Positions 34,490 through 42,727 of a stretch of 64,000 nucleotides of DNA are shown piece by piece. A model generated the notes under the pieces. That model searched no databases. It was not told the origin of the DNA and was given only the letters and a program-made list of their open reading frames with translations. Source of the stretch: DASUNP01 sp963728545 (GTDB taxonomy: Bacteria > Acidobacteriota > Blastocatellia > UBA7656); contig CAVSKO010000002.1 in assembly GCA_963728545.1 (NCBI GenBank), positions 2,480,001-2,544,000 on the forward strand, written 5' to 3'. Made by a program: the position numbers and the translations under genes. Numbering within the stretch: the stretch's first letter is position 1; each line of letters begins with the position of its first letter.

Positions 34490-36019
34490 ATGCAGGACTC
34501 TCCCAAGTTGTTTATCAGTTTTTCGTCTCAAGACCAGAAAGAGGTTCGAGAACTCTTCTCAAGTTTAAAAGCACAAAATATCAACGTTTGGGATTACTCA
34601 AAATATGGTCAAGAACTACCCTTAGCGCAATATGTAGATGCCGCCCTGGCAGAGCGAATTGACTCGTGCGAGTACTTCATTGCAGTAGTCAGCGCCAACA
34701 GTACCGACGAGAATATCGGGCGCTATACTCATTTTGAAGTGCAATACGCCATGGATAGCGGCATGTTACAACAACACAGAATTCTGCCGGTTTTAATGGT
34801 AAACAGCCCGCCTGAGAAGTGGTATGGGGCATATAAGCAGATGGAGCCTATCCTGCGCATTGAGATTAATCCGCACACTCAGGCTAACTTTGAAGATGCT
34901 ATCCGGAGGATATGTGATTACTTGGGCATGCCATACATCCCCTCTTTTTTGGGTAACTCACAAGTATTCTTCTCTAAGAGTTTTCTAAATGAAATGGCAG
35001 CCCTTAATCTATCGAATGCAGCATACTCCGAGCGTATGAGAATCATGAATCATTGCGCGGAAAAAATCTTGAATGAAGAATGGGCAGAAGCGAAAGGGTT
35101 AGTTTCCTTATTTCTAACGTTATGTAGTTACGAAAACCCTGAAACGCAGTTTTACTATCCACAAATCATTAAGGGAGTATGTCAGTTACAATTGGGGGAA
35201 TTCTGCAACGCCGAGCAAACATTTTTACAAGCAACGAAGCACCCCTCACGGGATGAGAATTCTTTTGGCGGGCTTGGACATTCATACTTCTGTCAACAAC
35301 GTTACAACGAAGCATTATCAGCATTCCAACAAGCCCTCGAACTTCATCCCAAAGACAACTATATAGAATTCAATATTCTTAGTACCTTCACCCATATGGG
35401 CAAAGCCATTAAGGATGAAACCATTTTAGACCGCTTCGACTTGGACGAATTATCTTTGCAAGATTATATCAAAGTCCTGAAGATGAGAGGGATAATTAAT
35501 TTACAAAGGGGCAGATACGGAGCAGCCATTGAGGATTTCAAGTTAATGAATGAAAAGGGGCTTTTGGATGCCGCGTCTGTAATTTACTATTGCCGTGCGT
35601 TGACAGTAAGCGGGCGTTTCGACGAAGGCATCAGACTGTTGCGCTCTGAAGCAGTGCGACTCGATGACATTAATCTTTACCATCATCTCGCAGACGCATA
35701 TTGGAATGTAGGTAGCAGAGAGGAAGCACTAGAGATATACAAGAGTAAACTTTGTCATCCCAAGAATTGGACGAGACAGTATCTGATTGAATATGCTCGT
35801 ATGCTGAACTCAGTCAGTAATAGTAATGACAGGAAAAAAATGCGAAAGGTTTGCAAACAGGTTTTGGATCAAGCGTATTTCCCTACCTTTAATTTGACCA
35901 GAGAGGACTTTTATTATATGGGTTTTGCAAACTATCTTCTTGGGAACCAGGAACGTGCTCAATACGACTATGACCGCTCATCGCGGTGTTTTAAGTATTA
36001 TGATGAGCTTGAATTATGA
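34490..36019 (+). CDS. TIR domain-TPR protein (candidate anti-phage effector)
   Basis: The start is ATG 34490 (509 aa); a GTG at 34481 is also possible. Residues 6-150 form a TIR domain: KLFISFSSQDQKEVRELFSSL, then INVWDYSKYGQELPL, and the conserved Glu83 in YTHFEVQYAM, which is the NADase catalytic residue in active TIRs. Residues about 170-500 are TPR repeats (GLGHSYFCQQRYNEALSAFQQALELHPKD). TIR-TPR proteins on mobile elements often act in NAD-depleting immunity. Catalysis and trigger are inferred. Confidence 0.82.
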   Translation: MQDSPKLFISFSSQDQKEVRELFSSLKAQNINVWDYSKYGQELPLAQYVDAALAERIDSCEYFIAVVSANSTDENIGRYTHFEVQYAMDSGMLQQHRILPVLMVNSPPEKWYGAYKQMEPILRIEINPHTQANFEDAIRRICDYLGMPYIPSFLGNSQVFFSKSFLNEMAALNLSNAAYSERMRIMNHCAEKILNEEWAEAKGLVSLFLTLCSYENPETQFYYPQIIKGVCQLQLGEFCNAEQTFLQATKHPSRDENSFGGLGHSYFCQQRYNEALSAFQQALELHPKDNYIEFNILSTFTHMGKAIKDETILDRFDLDELSLQDYIKVLKMRGIINLQRGRYGAAIEDFKLMNEKGLLDAASVIYYCRALTVSGRFDEGIRLLRSEAVRLDDINLYHHLADAYWNVGSREEALEIYKSKLCHPKNWTRQYLIEYARMLNSVSNSNDRKKMRKVCKQVLDQAYFPTFNLTREDFYYMGFANYLLGNQERAQYDYDRSSRCFKYYDELEL

Positions 36020-36336
36020 TTACCGAAGGGAAGAAAGATGTATCGTAGTTGTCAGTATAAAAGAGTCGTGCCTACCAAGCGCGTGCAGCGGAGGCGCTAA
36101 ACGAATTGAAGGGCGCAGATGCTTAACAACCTCGCCCTTGCTTTTGAAACTACTCACTTTGCCCTGCTTTAAGAATCCGATCGTCAGCCCTCAATAATCT
36201 TCATTGCTGAACTTTTAGGTATTACATCACTACTAAGCCAACTTTGCAGGTAGCCTCTGCAATACTCTATTCATGGAAGCTCCTATGATGCGCGTGTGAT
36301 TTCGACATGCGCGCCCCGCCGTCCTCCGAGGTTAAA
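36020..36336. other. 317-bp intergenic region
   Basis: No convincing gene was seen. A 20-codon frame at 36038-36100 follows a GA-rich stretch but has no recognisable feature. A 7-bp hairpin (AAGGGCG at 36109-36115 with CGCCCTT at 36133-36139), followed by a short T-stretch, may terminate the TIR transcript. Confidence 0.4.
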
Positions 36337-36612
36337 TCAGTATTCACTCGGCAGAAGTATCGTTGTGCTGCTACGGTCTGCTTCAGTAATCAGCCAAATC
36401 TTCGTATCATCTTTCAGTTTGTATGCACTGAATATCCGTAGCTCCTTGTCCACTGAGAATTCATTTTCACGTTTATCATCATCGCTCAAGCATCCCCAAT
36501 CTCCTTGTTGATGGCGATCCAGAAACTCAATTGCGGCTTGACCGTTCTCGTTTAAAGCTTCTATAGCTCCTGGCGTTGCGAACACCTGTCCTAATCTAAA
36601 TCTGTTATTCAT
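36337..36612 (-). CDS. Conserved mobile-element protein (GDWG family, paralogue at 61023)
   Basis: The protein is 91 aa: FRLGQVFATPGAIEALNENG, then the hallmark HQQGDWGCLSDDDKRENEFSV, then LRIFSAYKLKDDTKIWLITEADRSSTTILLPSEY. Proteins of this type are frequent on plasmids and islands, usually annotated as plasmid-related, with no known activity. A clear relative lies in element 2. In both it sits downstream of an HNH gene on the same strand. Confidence 0.75.
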   Translation of the reverse strand: MNNRFRLGQVFATPGAIEALNENGQAAIEFLDRHQQGDWGCLSDDDKRENEFSVDKELRIFSAYKLKDDTKIWLITEADRSSTTILLPSEY

Positions 36613-36674
36613 AGTTCATCCTTTCTTGAGCGTTTGTAGGGCAGACTTATGCTGACAGCCTGCCCTTGATTGGC

Positions 36675-37067
36675 TTAGTGGCTATAGAGAGCCAAGTAGT
36701 ACTGCCTATCGAACTCGTATGCGGGATTGCTGCGAACGTGCTTGAGGTTCCAGGCCCACGCTCTCGTTAACGCACTCAGCTTGCCCCACGATCTGTAGTC
36801 ACCGCTCCTACTATGAAACTCAACGTGACAGCGTTCGTGAGCAGGCATTACTTGTGTGCCGCCTCGACTCTTATAAATCGGATGGTGGAGATTGATAGTC
36901 TCATTAGCCTCGATTGTCTGTTTGCAGAAGTAGCATATTAATAGCTCATTGTCTTCTGCGCTTGCCTTATGTATCGCCTGATCTTGCCCTTGCTGGACAT
37001 AATCACCTGCCATGACATTTCCAATTAGGGTCTTGAGATCGGCAGATGGATCGTGTAGTCTCTGCAT
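36675..37067 (-). CDS. HNH endonuclease-like protein (element 1)
   Basis: I chose ATG 37067 (MQRLHDPSADL); a GTG at 37076 is in frame. Zinc and active-site features are ICYFCKQTI, NLHHPIYKSRGG and HERCHVEFHSRSGD, typical of HNH nucleases. The C-terminal WAWNLKHVRSNPAYEFDRQYYL is shared with the element 2 copy at 61767. The role may be in packaging, integration or host DNA cleavage. No target is known. Confidence 0.75.
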   Translation of the reverse strand: MQRLHDPSADLKTLIGNVMAGDYVQQGQDQAIHKASAEDNELLICYFCKQTIEANETINLHHPIYKSRGGTQVMPAHERCHVEFHSRSGDYRSWGKLSALTRAWAWNLKHVRSNPAYEFDRQYYLALYSH

Positions 37068-37367
37068 TGGTAACACCGTTTACCTTTCTGGCCTGTAACA
37101 GCAGGCCGGTTAATGAGCGGCGGAGGGCACGAGCCTTTGCCGCTCTTATCGTTAATGGTCAAATCTTCTTGGCTATTGAGCTTTGATAAGCCCTTTAGCT
37201 TCTCAATTTGTTCTTCGCTTTCTATTGATGTGGAATCTAAAGGAAAGCCATATTGTGGAAACGGAGGGTTTCTTTAATCCTTCACAGGAGGCTCAACTAA
37301 ATTTATGGCAAAATGGGTTCTATGCTTTTTATGATTTGTATTCTTTGGGGCTAGAGGCAAGCCTTTA
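37068..37367. other. Ambiguous 300-bp region between the HNH and XRE genes
   Basis: A minus-strand frame without an ATG ends inside the HNH start and contains CPPPLINRP and KRCYQCRDY, a possible zinc-ribbon remnant. A plus-strand frame beginning at 37228 is equally unconvincing. The equivalent position in element 2 has a real small gene, so this may be a decayed gene. Confidence 0.35.
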
Positions 37368-37670
37368 TCAGCGATGGAAATGTTTTAGAGTCCGTTCCCG
37401 CTCGCTTATTCTTGGCAGCTTGTCAGGTAAATTCAAGCGATCATCAATCAACACATCAACATATACTCCGGTAACTTCTGCATATCTGAGCAGGACTGGC
37501 AACGGCGGCTCCCTTGTGCCCAGCTCATAGCCTGAGATGCTGCTGCGGAAATATCCTTTCCCTAATCCGAGCCGTCTAAGCATTTCATTCTGCGACAATC
37601 CAAGTGCATTGCGGATTTGGAGCAATTTTTCTGGCAAGCGGGCTGGCTTCTCACGTGCAGTTATACCCAT
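37368..37670 (-). CDS. Small XRE-family repressor
   Basis: The protein is 100 aa. The HTH is clear: LPEKLLQIRNALGLSQNEMLRRLGLGKGYFRSSISGYELGTREPPLPVLLRYAEVTGVYVDVLIDD. It is divergent from the gene at 37890, with two palindromic sites between them (37722-37775), so it likely represses both directions. It belongs to element 1. Confidence 0.85.
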   Translation of the reverse strand: MGITAREKPARLPEKLLQIRNALGLSQNEMLRRLGLGKGYFRSSISGYELGTREPPLPVLLRYAEVTGVYVDVLIDDRLNLPDKLPRISERERTLKHFHR

Positions 37671-37721
37671 CGGGAATACCCCCTCCCCGATGAGTTGACC
37701 TCTTTTACTAAAAGCCAGGAG

Positions 37722-37775
37722 TTAGAACAAATTCGCTCTAAGACAATATGGCTATTAGAACGATTTCGTTCTAAT
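37722..37775. promoter_or_regulatory. Two tandem palindromic operators for the small XRE repressor
   Basis: ATTAGAACGA-TT-TCGTTCTAAT (37754-37775) is a perfect 10-bp inverted repeat. A degenerate version, TTAGAAC-x6-GCTCTAA, lies at 37722-37741, about three helical turns upstream by centre spacing. Two operators between divergent genes are typical of a phage-like Cro/C1 switch. Confidence 0.65.
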
Positions 37776-37889
37776 ATTTGTTTGTATGCTGATTGCGCCG
37801 TGAGTCCTTGCCAGTAAGACTTCACGGCTGCGGCCATCACTGATTATGTGATACCGCCTCATTCATTTTATTGATGCAGAAGATACCAA

Positions 37890-38552
37890 ATGACAGCGCA
37901 ACCCGCCATTACTATATGGGCCACTGAGGAGGGCAGACGTTGTATCCCGCCCTACATCAGAGTTGATGAATTAACACATATTATTGATTGGTTGAAGCTC
38001 TCGCCTGAGTCTTGGGCAAAGATGAAGGTCGAGGGAATTCCACCTCATATCGAGCGAGAGTTAGAAATCAGATTCCGTGTACTCGAAACATTTAGAAATG
38101 CACAAAAGGCAGCACGATTCGGCAGAACGAAACAAGCATTGGCAGAGGGTTCTACATCACAACACTACATAAGCCCCTTTACAAGCCATTCAAACTATAT
38201 AGGAGAAGCATCCCTCCGCGCTGCGATTGAAAAGATTGAATCGCCAAGAAGAACGAGAACACTAATCGCAGCGATGCTTGATGACATCAGAGTACCTAGG
38301 ATTGATTGTGATCCTGTAAAGTCATATAGATTACATGATGATATAGTTGGCCTGCTGTGCGCTCGCTCAACTAATGCAAATTCAATCGCCGCGAAAGACC
38401 TTGTATTCCATTTACTGGTAGACGCAGGACGCTTTAGGAAGATTGGCAAGATTGACTTGGCTTTAGAGCTTGAGTTTATTGCCAGCGCGATTGATTTAAT
38501 AGCTTATCGTAAACGTGAAAGACCAGCCCACGCTAAGAAATTATGGTTCTGA
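37890..38552 (+). CDS. Hypothetical protein of element 1
   Basis: The protein is 220 aa, starting MTAQPAITIWATEEGRRCIPPYIRVDELTH. It is mostly helical with a charged C-terminus and has no recognised motif. Its expression is probably controlled by the divergent XRE gene through the palindromes at 37722-37775. Confidence 0.6.
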   Translation: MTAQPAITIWATEEGRRCIPPYIRVDELTHIIDWLKLSPESWAKMKVEGIPPHIERELEIRFRVLETFRNAQKAARFGRTKQALAEGSTSQHYISPFTSHSNYIGEASLRAAIEKIESPRRTRTLIAAMLDDIRVPRIDCDPVKSYRLHDDIVGLLCARSTNANSIAAKDLVFHLLVDAGRFRKIGKIDLALELEFIASAIDLIAYRKRERPAHAKKLWF

Positions 38553-38984
38553 ATGTGTGCTGTATGGCAGAAAATGGCTACAAATCGGCCCGAAGATGCA
38601 CCGAAACTGCTCTCTAAAGTAGATTTGTGGTGGTCGTAGGGGGGTCGTATGGCAGAGCTAATCAGGAATAATTTGGGATGCCCGATTTGCTAAATACCTG
38701 AAAATACATGACTTGATGTAATCGCCGCGTCTAAAACATGCACGAAAACACTCAAAAATTATACTTTCTATGGAAAAGAGCTTTTTCTATCCTTCCTGGT
38801 AGACAAGCGATGTTGTACAAAAAAAATCCCCTCCTATGTGAGCAGTACTACACACTATTCAACTAATTATCAGTACAAATATATCTGTGATTTTGCTTGC
38901 TGGTATTAAAAAGGGAGTAGGCTTGCTGAAGCCCACTCCCAATCATCATAAGCGTATATAGGGAATTATTATTACAGTAACTGA
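38553..38984. other. 432-bp intergenic region ending in a terminator
   Basis: This AT-rich region separates convergent genes. No coding or RNA gene was identified apart from the terminator at 38912-38940. A role as a cis site of the neighbouring ATPase cannot be excluded, but no iteron-like repeat was seen. Confidence 0.4.
38907..38940 (-). terminator. Rho-independent terminator of the RepA-like operon
   Basis: On the minus strand GGGAGT-x-GGCTT pairs with AAGCC-x-ACTCCC around a 4-base loop, followed directly by a run of T. It lies 45 bp after the stop of the ATPase gene. Confidence 0.8.
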
Positions 38985-40058
38985 TTAAACAATATTCTGC
39001 GTTGATACCGGCTCTGGTATTGCAGGATACGCGATAACACCAGTAACGCGATAACAGCTATCATCATATTCTTCGATACTGTTATCACTGTTATCGGTGT
39101 TATCGGTTATTACATATTTACCGTCTCCACAGGATCGCAGTTCACCAGTTTTAGCCATCTTCCATATGAGCTGTCTAATGTTATCAGGATTACGGCCAAG
39201 TGCCTCTGCAACATCTTTGGGAAACATTGGTTCATCCATCATCTTCATTAGCCCTAGAATCTCGTTGCGCTGGACGCTACGATGGGCTTCATTGGCATTA
39301 CCTATAAGGAGCCATCTCGCAGCAGAATTCTCCCACTGCAAAGCTAGTTCCCTTTCTTCTATATCACGTCCTGTGACAAGAAGCGTGGCTTCATTAGTGC
39401 CGCGCTTACGCAGCATCACCAAAGCAGCGTCAGCGGCTCCAGTTAATCCGGTTGAACCTGATACCATATCCAGCGGGTCGTCGGCCTGCTGTTTACGATT
39501 ATGATGTACAATTAAAATAGATACACCATAGTTCATAGCTAATTCTGCAAATGGTGCAATAGCATCATAATCAAAGTCATATCTATTTGCGCGATTGCGG
39601 TCAGCAGGCCGAATTCGCTTTAGAGTGTCAATAATTATGAGCTTTGCTTCAGGATGCACCCTTAGCCACTGCTCCATAGCATCCAGTCCGCCTCTATCGC
39701 TGGATAGCCAGTCAATAGCAAGATGAAGGCTCTCTGGAACAGCCTCATCATTTAATACCATTTTCAATCGCTTCTTTAGTCGTTTTAGGCCATCTTCAAG
39801 AGCGAGATACAGCACATCGCCCTTTTCCACTTCGATTGACCCTAGAGCCAAGCTGCCAGATGCAACTGCTAAAGAAAGATTCAGAGCCAACCAGGATTTG
39901 CCGATCTTCGGACTTCCAGAAAGGATTGTCACACCTTCCTGTAGAATACCGTTTACAGCATACGCTGTGTCTTGGAACTCCATTTGGAGAACTTCAGCAG
40001 CGGAGTATATCCTGATGTTATTGCTATCATTGGACGAGCTTGACACACTGTTATTCAT
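38985..40058 (-). CDS. RepA-like AAA ATPase (RecA-fold, AAA_25)
   Basis: The protein is 357 aa. Walker A is ILSGSPKIGKSWLALNLSL near residue 50 and Walker B is AKLIIIDTLKRIRP; a later LIVHHNRK matches the RecA-type sensor of hexameric RepA/KaiC helicases. A C-terminal winged-helix-like part follows (FPKDVAEALGRNPDNIRQLIWKMAKTGEL). Such proteins support replication of plasmids or excised islands. It overlaps the upstream gene by 8 bp. Confidence 0.78.
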   Translation of the reverse strand: MNNSVSSSSNDSNNIRIYSAAEVLQMEFQDTAYAVNGILQEGVTILSGSPKIGKSWLALNLSLAVASGSLALGSIEVEKGDVLYLALEDGLKRLKKRLKMVLNDEAVPESLHLAIDWLSSDRGGLDAMEQWLRVHPEAKLIIIDTLKRIRPADRNRANRYDFDYDAIAPFAELAMNYGVSILIVHHNRKQQADDPLDMVSGSTGLTGAADAALVMLRKRGTNEATLLVTGRDIEERELALQWENSAARWLLIGNANEAHRSVQRNEILGLMKMMDEPMFPKDVAEALGRNPDNIRQLIWKMAKTGELRSCGDGKYVITDNTDNSDNSIEEYDDSCYRVTGVIAYPAIPEPVSTQNIV

Positions 40059-40392
40059 TGGTGTCCTCCTTTTGCAAAACCACTATAGAAGCACCGGGGA
40101 GGTGTTTGTTAATCCACAGGATAGCTTCTTGCGATGCCACATATTCAGCAACCGCTTTGGCCTTGTCGTGTGGCAACGCTCCAATCGTGCCAACTCGACC
40201 AGAATCGGTATGCAACATGCGGTCATCTAAATCGAAAATAGCGAAAGTCCAATAGAGCGTCTTTCCTTGCTCATTCTCTTCAATCTGCGATACCGTAAAA
40301 ATAAAGACTATCTCCGCCGCTGTACCTGAAACAGATATGAATGAATCCCCTGAATAATTCAGGTTAAAAGTTTCGTTTTCTATCATTAGCAT
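40051..40392 (-). CDS. Hypothetical protein in the RepA-like operon
   Basis: The protein is 113 aa, beta-rich at first and then helical, with no known motif. It overlaps both its neighbours (xis-like upstream by 7 bp, ATPase downstream by 8 bp), which shows a tightly coupled operon. Confidence 0.65.
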   Translation of the reverse strand: MLMIENETFNLNYSGDSFISVSGTAAEIVFIFTVSQIEENEQGKTLYWTFAIFDLDDRMLHTDSGRVGTIGALPHDKAKAVAEYVASQEAILWINKHLPGASIVVLQKEDTNE

Positions 40393-40598
40393 ACTCCTAA
40401 TAAATTTGAAGTTGTTAATCGTTGACTATTCTTACGACCTTGCTCAATAATTCGCTCTATCTCAGCGCCTTCAATCAATACACGTCGCCCAATACGAACA
40501 GTCCTAATTTTGCCTTTGTTAATATACTTGCGGATTGTCCAGGGACTAAGCCTTAAAACTGCCGCGCTTTCCATTACAGTAAATAATCTATTTTGCAC
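40386..40598 (-). CDS. Excisionase-like MerR-type HTH protein
   Basis: The protein is 70 aa: LFTVMESAAVLRLSPWTIRKYINKGKIRTVRIGRRVLIEGAEIERIIEQG. This is the classical small excisionase/MerR winged-helix pattern. It is probably the recombination directionality factor of element 1 and the first gene of the operon with the ATPase. A shared control region with the divergent gene at 40717 lies upstream. Confidence 0.82.
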   Translation of the reverse strand: MQNRLFTVMESAAVLRLSPWTIRKYINKGKIRTVRIGRRVLIEGAEIERIIEQGRKNSQRLTTSNLLGVC

Positions 40599-40663
40599 TG
40601 TTTATGCTCCATTTATTTTTTTATTGACACCAAAACCAAATCTGATTACTATTCGATTTGAAT

Positions 40664-40705
40664 TTGGTGTTTGATATACACAAATCAGTGTACATCAAAC
40701 ACCAA
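40664..40705. promoter_or_regulatory. 18-bp inverted repeat in the divergent xis control region
   Basis: The arms 40664-40681 and 40688-40705 are complementary with one mismatch, around a 6-base centre; the outer 12 bases (TTGGTGTTTGAT) pair perfectly. It ends 11 bp before the gene at 40717 and is a strong operator candidate for that gene product or for the excisionase-like protein. Confidence 0.65.
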
Positions 40706-40716
40706 TATAAAATGCG

Positions 40717-41256
40717 ATGATGAAAAAGTCAAGCTCAGAATTAGGACTCTTTGATTTTCGTGAGGTAGCTTTGATTGTAGGCATTGAAGAACACATTGCA
40801 AAAAACTGGACATTTGGTAAGCCGCTTACTATTCCGCCTTCCATACGCCTTGGTTCACGTACTTTCTATACCATTGATGATGTGTTCTTAATGGCCCTTG
40901 CGAATAGGCTTAGAGAAATCGGCTTGGACTTCGATTATGTACAGAAGGTTATTACGCTATTCAGTACAAAGATCAAACAAGAGAAGGAGCAATATCCAAG
41001 AACCTTCCGGTTTTATGACTGGTTGGTAATTAAATCGAAAGGCAAAGATTGGAGCATAGAATTACATTTACCCGGCATAGATTCAGACGAATTGATGTTT
41101 TCTAAATATGTGAATAGCGATGCGGTAATCTTAATCAATCTTCGAGAGATTGTAGCGATGATAGATGAACGAATCGGACGACTCGATGACATTAAGGCAA
41201 GAAAGCAAAAGAGCAAAGGAAATACAAAAGCACAAAGAAAAGGGAAAAGTGATTAG
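40717..41256 (+). CDS. MerR-like regulator of element 1 (putative)
   Basis: The protein is 179 aa; ATG at 40717 or 40720. The N-terminal LFDFREVALIVGIEEHIAKNWTFGKPLTIPPSIRLGSRTFYTIDDVFLMALANRLREIGLD resembles a MerR-type winged helix with its second helix. The C-terminus is basic (KARKQKSKGNTKAQRK). It precedes the integrase by 21 bp and may control integration. Confidence 0.6.
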   Translation: MMKKSSSELGLFDFREVALIVGIEEHIAKNWTFGKPLTIPPSIRLGSRTFYTIDDVFLMALANRLREIGLDFDYVQKVITLFSTKIKQEKEQYPRTFRFYDWLVIKSKGKDWSIELHLPGIDSDELMFSKYVNSDAVILINLREIVAMIDERIGRLDDIKARKQKSKGNTKAQRKGKSD

Positions 41257-41277
41257 TTTTTAATGTGGAGAGAGAAT

Positions 41278-42633
41278 ATGCGTCTATTTAAGCGAAATAA
41301 AACGTGGTGGTTAGATGTAAGTATAAATGGTCAGCGATACCGCATAAGCCTGGATACAACTGACAAGCGGAAAGCTCGCGCTCTTGCTAACCAACGTATC
41401 TCTGAAGCTCAACAAGGCAAGCTCACTCAATCAAGTTTGAACTTCGCTAGGTTGGCATTTGGAGAGGCTGCTGATAAGTATCTGGCAGGCCGCAAACTAG
41501 AGCTTGCTAAATCTACTCAGATTAAAGAGCAACAGATGCTCGTCAAGCTCCGACAGTTTTTTCAAGCAATCCCAATTAATCGGATTTCGGTTGAGCAAGT
41601 ATTGGGCTACCGTGAATGGCGGGCGGCTCAAGGTGTTGGGCCTGCAATAGTCAATATGGAAATAGGTGTATTGCGGCGCATTCTGAAGCGGGCTAAAAGA
41701 TGGCATCAGATTGCAGATGATGTGAAACCGCTACGCGAACCGCGCACTATCGGGCGAGCATTAACGCCTGAGCAAAAACAAAAACTGTTAGACACAGCCG
41801 CACAAAGGCCAGAATGGGAAACTGCTTATTGGGCAGCTATTCTTACACTCAACACAACGATGCGAGCATGTGAGCTTAAAGGACTGATATGGAGTGATAT
41901 TGACTTCTTCGATAGAACTCTGACAATTCGTAAGAGCAAGACAGAAGCAGGAGAGAGGGTAATACCTCTCACGGCAGAGGCGTTTGATGTGTTGCTGCAA
42001 CTATACAGGCGGGCGGAAAGATTTGGGTTTGTTGAGCAGTCACACTATGTATTTGCCGGATTCAAAGCAACCGGGCAATTCGACGGCAATAAGTTGGTAC
42101 GGATGCGCTATGGTTCATTTGATCCTACTCAACCAATTAGTAGCTGGCGCACAGCTTGGCGCAAGCTTACTAAGAAAGCAGGGCTTCCAGGCTTACGATT
42201 TCACGACTTGCGCCATCACGCAATCACAGAGCTTGCCGAATCTGGAGCTAGTGAGCAAACCATTATGGCTATTGCGGGCCACGTCTCCAGAAGAATGCTT
42301 GAACGCTACAGCCATGTTAGGTTAGAAGCAAAGCGGGAGGCCCTTGAAGTTCTATCTGCGAGGAAGCCGGAAAGTTATGGCACAAACTACGGCACAAATT
42401 ACGTTGAAGCTGAAATTGGTTCTGATGTAAGTTCTTTCTTGCCAATAAAAGAAAGCATAGGCGCGTGCGGATTTGAACCGCAGACCCCTACCGTGTCAAT
42501 GAAGGGCTTTATGTCTTTTGATGCTTTTCGGCGTACGTCGAAGTCTCAATTCCCTTCTCTTTTCAAGTGTTTCGGTCTACCCTCGTCTATCTTCGTCTAT
42601 TCAGGTTTGCCGATGTCGGGCTTGAATGATTGA
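41278..42633 (+). CDS. int: Tyrosine integrase of element 1 (reads through att2)
   Basis: The start is ATG 41278 after GGAGAG. It has an N-terminal arm-binding and SAM-like core-binding domain and a catalytic domain with MRACELKGLIW (Arg), LRFHDLRHHAI (His, Arg), AGHVSRRMLERYSHV (His, Tyr). From about codon 390 the frame continues into the attachment site, producing GACGFEPQTPTVS, the translation of the tRNA fragment, and then neighbouring element 2 sequence. The catalytic core is intact. The tail is a junction product, so the native end in the excised circle would differ. Confidence 0.9.
   Translation: MRLFKRNKTWWLDVSINGQRYRISLDTTDKRKARALANQRISEAQQGKLTQSSLNFARLAFGEAADKYLAGRKLELAKSTQIKEQQMLVKLRQFFQAIPINRISVEQVLGYREWRAAQGVGPAIVNMEIGVLRRILKRAKRWHQIADDVKPLREPRTIGRALTPEQKQKLLDTAAQRPEWETAYWAAILTLNTTMRACELKGLIWSDIDFFDRTLTIRKSKTEAGERVIPLTAEAFDVLLQLYRRAERFGFVEQSHYVFAGFKATGQFDGNKLVRMRYGSFDPTQPISSWRTAWRKLTKKAGLPGLRFHDLRHHAITELAESGASEQTIMAIAGHVSRRMLERYSHVRLEAKREALEVLSARKPESYGTNYGTNYVEAEIGSDVSSFLPIKESIGACGFEPQTPTVSMKGFMSFDAFRRTSKSQFPSLFKCFGLPSSIFVYSGLPMSGLND
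42375..42400. repeat. Arm-type repeats at the right end of element 1
   Basis: This segment is identical to 27641-27666 and holds two direct GGCACAAA units with 12-bp phasing. It lies 57 bp left of att2, inside the 3' end of int. The same orientation at both ends fits integrase arm sites flanking attP in the circle. Confidence 0.65.
42457..42499. repeat. att2: junction between elements 1 and 2
   Basis: A 43-bp copy of the tRNA-Val 3' region. It is shared as the right border of element 1 and the left border of element 2, which shows tandem insertion at the same site. Confidence 0.92.
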
Positions 42634-42647
42634 CCGAATGATTGACC
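42624..42647. repeat. Arm-type direct repeat of element 2, left end
   Basis: Two adjacent perfect copies of the 12-mer GAATGATTGACC. The same motif recurs at 62997-63020 near the right end, so these are probably binding sites of the second integrase. Confidence 0.65.
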
Positions 42648-42727
42648 ACTTTTCTGAAACCCCTACATGAAAAACCTAGTATAATCTATCAGAAACCCCA
42701 CCATTTCCTCACAATAGGAGTCTATCT

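Larger units (their letters stand above)
27457..42499. mobile_element. Integrative element 1 (about 15.0 kb, att1 to att2)
   Basis: It is bounded by tRNA-derived repeats exactly 15,000 bp apart. The tyrosine integrase gene runs into the right att site, and a divergent excisionase-like gene and RepA-like ATPase lie nearby. It carries direct GGCACAAA arm-type repeats near both ends (27641-27666 and 42375-42400). Gene content is AT-richer than the host. No conjugation or capsid genes were seen, so it is a genomic island, satellite or mobilisable element rather than a complete conjugative element. Confidence 0.88.

Noticed and set aside
36038..36100. 20-codon frame with GA-rich upstream
   Set aside because: Too short, arginine-rich and without any supporting overlap or relative in element 2.
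37183..37530. Plus-strand 115-codon frame overlapping the small XRE gene
   Set aside because: No ribosome binding site or motif, and most of it overlaps the clear HTH gene on the other strand.
42468..42633. C-terminal extension of the element 1 integrase as a real domain
   Set aside because: The sequence CGFEPQTPTV is the translation of the tRNA-derived att core, so the tail is a junction artefact.
42624..42647. CRISPR-like array from the repeated 12-mers
   Set aside because: Only two adjacent short copies with no spacers and no cas genes; they fit integrase arm sites. No CRISPR array was seen anywhere in the window.
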